In this document: positions 1 to 5,010 of the stretch, piece by piece
Position numbering within the stretch: the first letter of the stretch is position 1
How the letters are laid out: each line of letters begins with the position of its first letter
Origin: Alphaproteobacteria bacterium
GTDB taxonomy: Bacteria; Pseudomonadota; Alphaproteobacteria; Micavibrionales; Micavibrionaceae
NCBI GenBank assembly: GCA_023140905.1
Contig: JAGLKS010000052.1
Location: 1 to 5,010, forward strand
DNA length: 5,010 bases
Direction of reading: 5' to 3'
The notes under the pieces: generated by a model
What the model was told of the DNA's origin: nothing
Database searches by the model: none
Seen by the model: the letters and a program-made list of their open reading frames with translations, nothing else
Made by a program: the position numbers and the translations under genes

Positions 1-25
1 TGCATAGCCACTCTGCCACCGCGCC
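1..25 (-). tRNA. tRNA-Cys, 5' part only (cut by window edge)
   Basis: Read on the minus strand, bases 25 to 1 give a 7-nt acceptor strand GGCGCGG, then TGGCAGAGTGG and CTATGCA. This matches the first 25 nt of a tRNA: T8, a D-stem of GCA pairing with TGC, and a D-loop containing the GTGG core. GGCGCG followed by a D-arm ending in ATGCA or ATGTA is what I remember of proteobacterial tRNA-Cys(GCA), including the E. coli one. The anticodon, T-arm and CCA end lie outside the window, so the Cys identity rests on this resemblance and is not read from an anticodon. The gene is transcribed leftwards, divergent from the methyltransferase gene. The mature 5' end would be at base 25. Confidence 0.8.
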
Positions 26-43
26 ACAGCTGAAAACTCGCAT

Positions 44-73
44 ACACTAGTCGATTTTACCTTATTAAGTCAA
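44..73 (-). promoter_or_regulatory. Possible promoter of the tRNA-Cys gene
   Basis: On the minus strand, TTGACT (bases 73-68) is a 5/6 match to a sigma-70 -35 box. It is followed 18 nt later by TAGTGT (bases 49-44), a 3/6 match to a -10 box. Transcription would begin about 10-15 nt before the mature tRNA 5' end at base 25, a sensible spacing. An alternative -10, TAAAAT (59-54), fits less well because its only upstream -35 candidate (80-75, TTGGTA) is 15 nt away. The position supports the call, but the -10 match is weak. Confidence 0.35.
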
Positions 74-119
74 CTACCAACTTACACAACAACACCGTAG
101 TCTCTAAAAAGCTCTGGCT

Positions 120-150
120 TTGAAGAAAGAATTTAGATAATAGTTAAGAT
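120..150 (+). promoter_or_regulatory. Weak candidate promoter for pcm
   Basis: TTGAAG (120-125) and TAAGAT (145-150) each match 4/6 of the sigma-70 consensus, but the 19-bp spacer is longer than ideal. GATAAT (136-141) is a better -10 on its own but has no -35 at the right distance. The rest of the divergent region (26-217) shows no other clear signal and no reading frame I would support. There is no recognisable Shine-Dalgarno sequence before either possible pcm start. Confidence 0.22.
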
Positions 151-226
151 ATCCTGCGGTAATTTTTTACTCGATTAGACTTCTTTTACTACCTTTATTA
201 GTACCGAAACAGCGATTATGTGTCCG

Positions 227-892
227 ATGACAGATTATACAAAAGCCAGAGATTATATGATTAAAGGTCAGCTTCTTCCATGCGGTGTTGCTAATCGTGC
301 TGTTATTAACAGCTTTTCTAATTTACCGCGTGAAATGTTTGTCCCTGAAAAAATTCAACAAATTGCATATACGGATAAAAATATTTCATTGGGACAAGGA
401 CGTTATCTGCTCTCTCCGTTAATGCATGCGCGCTTACTGCAAGAAGCATCACCCCGTATCGATGATGTTGTGCTGGATGTTGGGAGTGCTAGCGGTTATG
501 GTTCAGCTATTCTTTCTCCGCTTGTAACTATGATTATCGCTTTAGAAAATAATAAGCGTCAAATGGATAAAGCCTCCCGTTTATGGAAGAAGCTTGAATT
601 GTGTAACATTGCATTAATTGAAAATCTGGATATTACGAAAGGATATGCTAAGCAAGCACCATATAGTCTGATTATTATTGGTGCCGGTGTTGCTGCTGTG
701 CCGGAGTGTTTGCTCGATCAATTAGCGCCGGAGGGGCGTTTAGTTTGCTTTATACGTGAAAAAAATGCGCATATGGGGTATGGCGCATTATACTACAGGG
801 CTAAGAACGGTAGCGTATCTTCTAAGCGATTGTTTGATGCTGCAATTCCATATTTGGAAGAGTTTTATCCAGAATCAGTCTTTAATTTCTAG
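227..892 (+). CDS. pcm: Protein-L-isoaspartate O-methyltransferase family protein (SAM-dependent)
   Basis: This is a class I SAM-dependent methyltransferase of the PCMT superfamily, probably cytosolic. Family members methylate isoaspartyl residues in aged proteins. Numbering from an ATG at 218: 'LPREMFVP' (36-43) is the family's N-terminal block, and 'ISLGQGRYLLSP' (56-67) lies where classical enzymes have their substrate-contacting ISQP-like loop. SAM motif I is 'VVLDVGSASGYGSAILS' (84-100), the acidic end of strand 2 is Glu110, and 'YSLIIIGAGVAAVPECLLDQL' with 'GRLVCFI' (149-179) forms strands 4 and 5. I chose the ATG at 227 (Met4) because alphaproteobacterial homologues start near 'M(T/S)DY' followed by the 'ARxxMxxxQ' helix. 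The ATG at 218 adds only three residues. Neither start has a clear ribosome binding site. At about 221 aa the gene is full length. The family is certain, but true isoaspartate repair activity is not, because the substrate loop differs from the classical one. It precedes popZ in the same direction, though a 182-bp gap argues against tight coupling. Confidence 0.85.
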   Translation: MTDYTKARDYMIKGQLLPCGVANRAVINSFSNLPREMFVPEKIQQIAYTDKNISLGQGRYLLSPLMHARLLQEASPRIDDVVLDVGSASGYGSAILSPLVTMIIALENNKRQMDKASRLWKKLELCNIALIENLDITKGYAKQAPYSLIIIGAGVAAVPECLLDQLAPEGRLVCFIREKNAHMGYGALYYRAKNGSVSSKRLFDAAIPYLEEFYPESVFNF

Positions 893-1000
893 TTTTCGAA
901 AAAGTTATTTTGTGTTACGTACGTCCCAATCTATGTATGGTGTGGTGCATAAACTTGTGATAAAATGTGGACAGCCGTGAATATCTTTTGCATCAATGCT

Positions 1001-1029
1001 TTGACAAGAAGCTCGCAATAGACCACACT
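1001..1029 (+). promoter_or_regulatory. Candidate popZ promoter with perfect TTGACA -35
   Basis: A perfect TTGACA lies at 1001-1006, 68 bp before the chosen popZ start. With a 17-bp spacer the -10 would be CACACT (1024-1029), only a 3/6 match. TAAATA (1029-1034) looks better but is 22 bp away. A second possible signal is the TAAAAT-containing stretch at 956-966, with TG just upstream as in extended -10 promoters, but it has no good -35. The 182-bp gap after pcm makes a popZ-specific promoter likely. Which of these signals is used is uncertain. Confidence 0.35.
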
Positions 1030-1074
1030 AAATACGAAGTGATTCCTAAACTTATTCAAGTAAATACTCCGCAC

Positions 1075-1839
1075 ATGTCAGAAGAAGTAAAAACAGAAGA
1101 AGAACCGTCTATCGAAGAAATTCTTGATTCCATCCGTCAGATAATATCTGAAGATGAGGAGGAAGAAGAAGGAATCGAAGAGCCAGTTTCTGCAGAAGCG
1201 GAAGCTGAGAAGGGGCCTGAACCAATTCCAGAACCGCCCCCCGAGGCTGAACCGGAAGATGAGCCTTTAGATCAATCTGCGATAGATGATATGGATTTTG
1301 ATGCACCTGTTGGCGAAGAGGTTGCAAAAGAAGAGCCTGAGGATATTCCTGAACCTCCTGAGCCTGAAGATGTGTTGGAGCTAACCGAGCTTGTTAATGC
1401 CGAGGAAAATAATCTGGGGATAGAAATGATTGAAAGTGATGAGGTTGCAGAACCTGAGCCTGAGCCAATTCCAGAACCTGAGCCTGAGCCAATTCCAGAA
1501 CCTGAGCCTGAGCCAATTCCAGAACCTGAGCCTGAGCCAATTCCAGAACCTGAACCAATTCCTGAACCAATTCCTGAGCCAGTTGTGGAACCGGAATCTG
1601 CCGTAGATACTGACGATGCGTTGCTTACAGACAATGCTGAAGAAGCTGCTATTTCTGCAATATCTAATTTGGTACGTAAAACAGCCGTTGGAAACAACTC
1701 TATTACATTAGAGGATATTGTACGCGCCGAGCTTAAGCCATTGTTACGAGCTTGGCTGGACAAACATTTGCCAACAGTTATAGAACGTTTGGTACAAGAA
1801 GAACTGGAACGTGTCTCTAAACGTGTGCTCGACGAATAA
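1075..1839 (+). CDS. popZ: PopZ-like polar organizing protein (DUF2497 family)
   Basis: PopZ forms a condensate at the cell pole of alphaproteobacteria. In Caulobacter it anchors ParB and the chromosome origin and recruits cell-cycle proteins. The 254-aa product has all the hallmarks. The client-binding N-terminal helix is [18 protein letters not shown] (residues 10-27; Caulobacter has EPTMEEILASIRRIISED). A disordered Glu/Asp/Pro-rich linker follows (about 28-185) and keeps a 'VLELT' motif near residue 100. An alanine-rich helix lies at about 186-204, and the oligomerisation helices start at '[20 protein letters not shown]' (about 211-230) and run to the end. Four exact EPEPEPIP units occupy residues 126-157. 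I chose the ATG at 1075 because it puts the conserved helix near the N-terminus. A GTG at 967 is in frame but would add 36 residues unlike the family. No strong ribosome binding site is visible. At 254 aa it is longer than Caulobacter PopZ (177 aa), mostly through the linker. It lies just upstream of valS, as in other alphaproteobacteria. Confidence 0.93.
   Translation: MSEEVKTEEEPSIEEILDSIRQIISEDEEEEEGIEEPVSAEAEAEKGPEPIPEPPPEAEPEDEPLDQSAIDDMDFDAPVGEEVAKEEPEDIPEPPEPEDVLELTELVNAEENNLGIEMIESDEVAEPEPEPIPEPEPEPIPEPEPEPIPEPEPEPIPEPEPIPEPIPEPVVEPESAVDTDDALLTDNAEEAAISAISNLVRKTAVGNNSITLEDIVRAELKPLLRAWLDKHLPTVIERLVQEELERVSKRVLDE
1450..1545 (+). repeat. Four exact 24-bp tandem repeats inside popZ
   Basis: The unit begins GAACCTGAGCCTGAGCC and ends AATTCCA. 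It is repeated without a mismatch at 1450-1473, 1474-1497, 1498-1521 and 1522-1545. Each unit is in frame and encodes EPEPEPIP. Degenerate shorter units ([14 protein letters not shown]; 1546-1581) follow, with codon changes such as GAA for GAG and CCT for CCA. Identity at synonymous positions implies recent duplication by slippage or unequal recombination. The 24-bp period preserves the reading frame, so a change in copy number would alter only linker length. Confidence 0.97.
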
Positions 1840-1865
1840 TTAAACACACTCTTAATTTTTCATTT
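1838..1865 (+). terminator. Weak terminator-like hairpin after popZ
   Basis: AATTAA (1838-1843), overlapping the popZ stop codon, can pair with TTAATT (1852-1857) across an 8-nt loop, and a T-rich run follows (1856-1865). The stem is only six A/T pairs, so it would be weak. The chance that this is just AT-rich sequence is considerable. Confidence 0.25.
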
Positions 1866-1887
1866 TTGTCTTTTGCTGTCAGAACCC

Positions 1888-1915
1888 TTGCGTTTGGCTA
1901 GAAAAACCGTATGAT
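1888..1915 (+). promoter_or_regulatory. Probable valS promoter
   Basis: TTGCGT (1888-1893, 3/6 match to the -35 consensus) and TATGAT (1910-1915, 5/6 match to the -10 consensus) are separated by 16 bp. A start near 1922 would give a leader of about 60 nt before valS. The leader contains a weak GGATGG (1969-1974) nine bases before the ATG as ribosome binding site. I see no T-box, valine-codon leader peptide or strong hairpin in the gap 1840-1983. Confidence 0.45.
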
Positions 1916-1983
1916 TTCCTCCTCGCAATTATATATTATATCGCGCATGGATAAAACTTAATTAGTACGGATGGCAAAACGAT

Positions 1984-4641
1984 ATGCTTGATAAAACATT
2001 TGACCCTGAATCAATTGAACAGAAACATTATAAGGATTGGGAAGAGGCAGGCGTGTTTGCTTGCGATCCCCAAAGTGAAAAACAACCTTATACGATTATG
2101 ATGCCCCCGCCTAATGTCACAGGGTCTTTACACATAGGGCATGCGCTCAACCACACATTACAGGATATTCTTATTCGTTATCACCGCATGAAAGGCCGTG
2201 ACGCGCTTTGGCAGCCGGGTACTGACCATGCCAGTATTGCTGTGCATATGGTGCTGGAAAAGCAATTTCATGAACAAGGCATTACACGCTTTGACTTGGG
2301 GCGTGAGAAATTCATGGAAAAAGCATGGGAATGGAAGGAATATTCCGGTAACACAATTACATCTCAGCTTCGCCGCCTTGGTACGACTCCAGATTGGGAG
2401 CGGGAGGCTTTTACGATGGATGAAGGTTTATCCCGCGCTGTGCTTAAATCTTTTATTGAGCTTTATAAGGGCGGAATGATTTATCAAGCTGAACGCCTAG
2501 TAAACTGGGACTCAGAACGACAAACTGTAATTTCTGATCTTGAGGTAATTCATAAGGAAGTTAACGGTAAGCTCTATCATGTTCAATATCCGCTGGAAGA
2601 TGGTGGATATATTGCCATAGCTACCACACGTCCTGAAACTATCCTTGCCGATGGTGCTATTGCTGTGCACCCCGATGATGAGAAATATACTCATCTGGTG
2701 GGGAAAAAGGCTATAGTACCGATCTGCAATCGCATTATCCCGATTATTGCTGATGAGTATGTGAAGTCTGAATTTGGATCGGGCGCAGTTAAAATCACCG
2801 CTGCCCACGATTATAACGACTTCGAAGTCTATGAACGCCATAAAGGTAAAATCGATATCCCGCTTATCAACCTTATGAATCCTGATGGGACAATGAATGA
2901 GAACTGTCCGTCCGATTATGTAGGCCTTGATCGGTTTGAAGCCCGCAAGAAAATTATAGCGGATCTCGACGATCTTGGTTATCTGGAAAAAATTGAAGAT
3001 CGCAAACATCAGGTTCCATATGGCGAACGTTCCGATGTTGTTATTGAACCTTTCCTGACTAAACAATGGTTTGTTGACACCCCGACTTTAGCAAAAGAAG
3101 CCTCCAAGGCTGTGCGTGATGGCCGTACACGATTTATTCCACAGCAATATGAGAACATGTATTTTGCATGGGTAGATCACCAATTACCTTGGTGTATTTC
3201 CCGTCAGCTTTGGTGGGGGCATCAAATTCCAGCGTGGTATGATAAAGACGGTAATGTCTATGTTGCCGAGAATGAAGAAGACGCTCAAGCACAAGCTGGA
3301 GAAGGAATTAAGATAACACGTGATGAAGATGTGCTTGATACATGGTTCTCTTCGGCATTGTGGCCATTTTCTACAATTGGTTGGCCGGATAAGACTATTG
3401 AGCTGGAACGTTATTTCCCCGGTGATGTGCTAGTTACAGGTTTTGACATTATCACATTTTGGGTATCGCGCATGATGATGTTTTCGCTTTACCTGATGGA
3501 TGATGTTCCTTTTAAAGATATTTATATCCATGCTCTTGTGCGTGATGCTAAGGGACAGAAAATGTCTAAATCAAAAGGGAATGTGATGGACCCGATTGAT
3601 TTGATAGAAAAATACGGTACAGATGCGGTGCGTTTTACGTTATGTGCAATGGCTGCGCAAGGTCGTGATATTCGTCTATCTGAAGAACGTCTTGATGGCT
3701 ATCGTCATTTTGCTACCAAGCTTTGGAATGCAACACGTTATTGTGAAATGAATAATTGTTTAACTAAGCAAGCTTTAGATGAAAGTTTCGATCCTGCTCG
3801 TGTTACTTATGCACCTAATAAATGGATTGTGCATGAAGTTAAGCGTGTAGCTGAAGAGATAGACCACACACTTGAGACTTACCGCTTTAACGAATCTGCT
3901 AATGTTATTTATGGGTTTGTCTGGGGAACATTCTGTGACTGGTATCTGGAAATTTGTAAACCTGTATTGCAAACAAATAGGACACAAACTGATGAAGCGC
4001 GCAAAACAACCGGTTGGGCTTTGAAGCAAATTCTAACCATGCTTAATCCGTTTATGCCTTTTATCACTGAAGAGCTTTATGCCGCGTTCTTTAAGAAAAA
4101 TGAGAGTGACCGTCTTATTACAAGTGCATGGCCGTCTTATCCTGACTCACATATATGTGATACGGCAAAAGAAGAACTCAATTGGCTGCAAGATATGATC
4201 GGTGAAATTCGCTCTTTGCGAGCTGATATGAATGTTCCCGCTGGTGCTCAAATTGATGTGTTTGTCAAAGATGCAAGTGATATAACACAGGAACGTATAA
4301 AGCTTTACAATGAAGTTTTGTGTAAAATGGCCCGCTTGGAAAATGTTGGTTGTACTGATGATATACCAACAGGAGCTGTGCAAACAATTATTGGTGAAGC
4401 TACGATCATTCTTCCTATTGCTGATTTTATTGATTTATCGGCTGAACAAACACGTTTAGCTAAAGTAATTGGCAAGCTGGATACTGATGTTAAGAAAATT
4501 GATGCCAAGCTGAATAATGAAAAGTTTATCCAAAATGCTCCTGAAGAGATCATTGCGGAACAAAAATCCCGTAAGGAAGAAGCTCTGACTAAGCGTGAGA
4601 AATTAGCTAATGCATTAAAACAGCTGGAATCTGTGGAATAG
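1984..4641 (+). CDS. valS: Valyl-tRNA synthetase (ValRS)
   Basis: This cytosolic class Ia enzyme charges tRNA-Val with valine using ATP and hydrolyses misactivated threonine in its CP1 editing domain. The 885-aa product is complete. 'PPPNVTG' (41-47) leads to the HIGH motif, HIGH at 50-53. The editing domain follows, with 'TTRPET' (214-219) and 'VKITAAHDYND' (269-279). Arg216, Lys270, Thr272, Asp276 and Asp279 fall at the positions I recall for the editing pocket of the Thermus enzyme. The catalytic fold resumes with 'CISRQLWWGHQIPAW' (404-418), 'DTWFSSALWPF' (452-462) and the KMSKS motif (526-530). The anticodon-binding helical domain spans about 610-760, and the C-terminal coiled coil that grips the tRNA elbow about 816-885. 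The ATG is preceded by GGATGG nine bases upstream, and homologues start with the same 'MLDKTFDP' type of sequence. Slightly unusual are 'GTDHASIAVH' (79-88), where proteobacteria usually have 'GTDHAGIATQ', and 'LADGAIAV' (221-228) in place of 'LGDTAVAV'. It is convergent with rpmE. Confidence 0.98.
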   Translation: MLDKTFDPESIEQKHYKDWEEAGVFACDPQSEKQPYTIMMPPPNVTGSLHIGHALNHTLQDILIRYHRMKGRDALWQPGTDHASIAVHMVLEKQFHEQGITRFDLGREKFMEKAWEWKEYSGNTITSQLRRLGTTPDWEREAFTMDEGLSRAVLKSFIELYKGGMIYQAERLVNWDSERQTVISDLEVIHKEVNGKLYHVQYPLEDGGYIAIATTRPETILADGAIAVHPDDEKYTHLVGKKAIVPICNRIIPIIADEYVKSEFGSGAVKITAAHDYNDFEVYERHKGKIDIPLINLMNPDGTMNENCPSDYVGLDRFEARKKIIADLDDLGYLEKIEDRKHQVPYGERSDVVIEPFLTKQWFVDTPTLAKEASKAVRDGRTRFIPQQYENMYFAWVDHQLPWCISRQLWWGHQIPAWYDKDGNVYVAENEEDAQAQAGEGIKITRDEDVLDTWFSSALWPFSTIGWPDKTIELERYFPGDVLVTGFDIITFWVSRMMMFSLYLMDDVPFKDIYIHALVRDAKGQKMSKSKGNVMDPIDLIEKYGTDAVRFTLCAMAAQGRDIRLSEERLDGYRHFATKLWNATRYCEMNNCLTKQALDESFDPARVTYAPNKWIVHEVKRVAEEIDHTLETYRFNESANVIYGFVWGTFCDWYLEICKPVLQTNRTQTDEARKTTGWALKQILTMLNPFMPFITEELYAAFFKKNESDRLITSAWPSYPDSHICDTAKEELNWLQDMIGEIRSLRADMNVPAGAQIDVFVKDASDITQERIKLYNEVLCKMARLENVGCTDDIPTGAVQTIIGEATIILPIADFIDLSAEQTRLAKVIGKLDTDVKKIDAKLNNEKFIQNAPEEIIAEQKSRKEEALTKREKLANALKQLESVE

Positions 4642-4695
4642 CCTAGCTAGTTCTTTATAATCAGACTCAGGTGTTTTGTGTAAAATCGTCTGTGG

Positions 4696-4932
4696 TTACT
4701 TATCTGATGTATCACCAAGACCAAAACTTCCATAACGGCTTTGGAATTTATCAAGTTGACCTTTTTCAACAACACGGCCAGTACCGCCTTGCCATGCTGG
4801 ATGAGTTAGTGGATCTACGTCCAAGCGAATGACATCACCTTCTTTGCCACGTGTAGAACGTGTCTTATATTCTGTACCGTCTGTCATCACAACGGTGATT
4901 TCATGATAATCAGGATGTATATCGGCTTTCAT
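4696..4932 (-). CDS. rpmE: 50S ribosomal protein L31 (cysteine-free form)
   Basis: L31 (bL31) sits on the 50S subunit at the central protuberance and helps bridge it to the 30S subunit. The 78-aa product begins '[19 protein letters not shown]', with the conserved 'DIHPxY' start. It continues with '[17 protein letters not shown]' and 'THPAWQGG' (43-50), and ends with 'DKFQSRYG' (61-68), the family's C-terminal block. It has no cysteine, so it lacks the zinc ribbon of E. coli-type L31. This is normal for alphaproteobacteria and does not by itself mean a zinc-starvation paralogue. The ATG (bases 4932-4930) is the only start consistent with the family. The ribosome binding site is poor: only a purine stretch (GAAAG-like, around 4941-4946) precedes it. 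The stop codon lies 54 bp from the valS stop, on the opposite strand. Confidence 0.96.
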   Translation of the reverse strand: MKADIHPDYHEITVVMTDGTEYKTRSTRGKEGDVIRLDVDPLTHPAWQGGTGRVVEKGQLDKFQSRYGSFGLGDTSDK

Positions 4933-4972
4933 AACTTTTATCTTTCATATATTCACTCTTGAATTAAGCGGA

Positions 4973-5001
4973 GTTTTAGCGTTACTTAGCGCTAAATGCA
5001 A
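4973..5001 (-). promoter_or_regulatory. Probable rpmE promoter
   Basis: On the minus strand, TTGCAT (5001-4996, 3/6 of the -35 consensus) is followed after exactly 17 bp by TAAAAC (4978-4973, 4/6 of the -10 consensus). Transcription would start near 4966 and give a leader of about 34 nt before the rpmE ATG. The spacer contains the perfect palindrome listed separately. Confidence 0.45.
4975..4996. repeat. Inverted repeat within the rpmE promoter
   Basis: TTTAGCG (4975-4981) and CGCTAAA (4990-4996) form 7-bp inverted arms around 8 bases. Overlapping them, TTAGCGCTAA (4986-4995) is a perfect 10-bp palindrome. Both lie between or across the proposed -35 and -10 boxes of rpmE, where a repressor site would act. 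Another reading is a rightward terminator: the hairpin is followed on the plus strand by a T run (5005-5010), but with nine intervening bases and no gene on that strand just upstream. Confidence 0.5.
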
Positions 5002-5010
5002 GTATTTTTT

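Noticed and set aside
756..980. Plus-strand 74-aa frame overlapping the end of pcm
   Set aside because: It runs in another frame through the conserved pcm C-terminus, has no recognisable motif and no ribosome binding site. It does not look like a frameshifted pcm end, because pcm ends normally at 892.
1041..1045. GATTC (GANTC, CcrM-type methylation site) between the popZ promoter and start
   Set aside because: GANTC occurs many times by chance in 5 kb of this composition, so one site says nothing without a genome-wide count and methylation data.
1272..1847. Minus-strand 191-aa reading frame rich in Gly-Ser-Ile repeats
   Set aside because: It is the antisense of the Glu-Pro repeat of popZ. 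Low-complexity repeats with a 24-bp period leave all frames open, and the sense strand has clear PopZ homology at both ends.
1840..1855. TTAA pair resembling a CtrA binding site between popZ and valS
   Set aside because: The spacing is 8 bases, not the 7 of the TTAA-N7-TTAA consensus. It sits at the popZ stop codon in AT-rich sequence, and a single near miss is expected by chance.
1911..1961. Sixteen-codon small frame upstream of valS as a leader peptide
   Set aside because: It contains no valine codons, so it could not sense valine. It has no ribosome binding site, and its start overlaps the probable -10 box of the valS promoter.
2512..3066. Minus-strand 184-aa frame inside valS
   Set aside because: It lies wholly antisense to the ValRS editing domain and resembles nothing I recognise. 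The sense strand is an unbroken conserved protein.
4663..4692. Bidirectional intrinsic terminator between valS and rpmE
   Set aside because: The stem is only five pairs with a long loop, and neither strand has a proper T run directly after it.

Overview
The window looks like a chromosomal segment of an alphaproteobacterium with fairly AT-leaning DNA. Three things point there. A PopZ/DUF2497 gene sits directly upstream of valS, next to a pcm-family methyltransferase, which is an alphaproteobacterial gene neighbourhood. The partial tRNA-Cys looks proteobacterial. The L31 protein is the cysteine-free, 'THPAW'-containing form usual in that class. ValRS is the ordinary bacterial type with a C-terminal coiled coil, whereas Rickettsia-type ValRS is archaeal-like, so Rickettsia and close relatives are unlikely. 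I cannot name a genus.

Layout from left to right: the 5' end of a tRNA-Cys gene on the minus strand (1-25, cut by the window edge); a divergent intergenic region; pcm (+, 227-892); a 182-bp gap with a consensus-like -35 box; popZ (+, 1075-1839), carrying a four-copy exact 24-bp tandem repeat; a 144-bp gap with a probable promoter; valS (+, 1984-4641); a 54-bp convergent gap; and rpmE (-, 4696-4932) with its probable promoter and a palindrome at the right edge. No gene-free stretch exceeds 300 bases. I saw no mobile element, CRISPR array, toxin-antitoxin pair or defence system.

The genes are housekeeping functions: translation (tRNA-Cys, ValRS, L31), polar organisation of the cell (PopZ), and a SAM-dependent methyltransferase of the protein-isoaspartate methyltransferase superfamily. 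In many alphaproteobacteria a tolC-type gene lies between pcm and popZ. It is absent here. The part most worth a second look is popZ. Its disordered acidic-proline linker is about twice the Caulobacter length, and it includes a slippage-prone repeat that could change the linker length quickly. I found no evidence for a new biological system.
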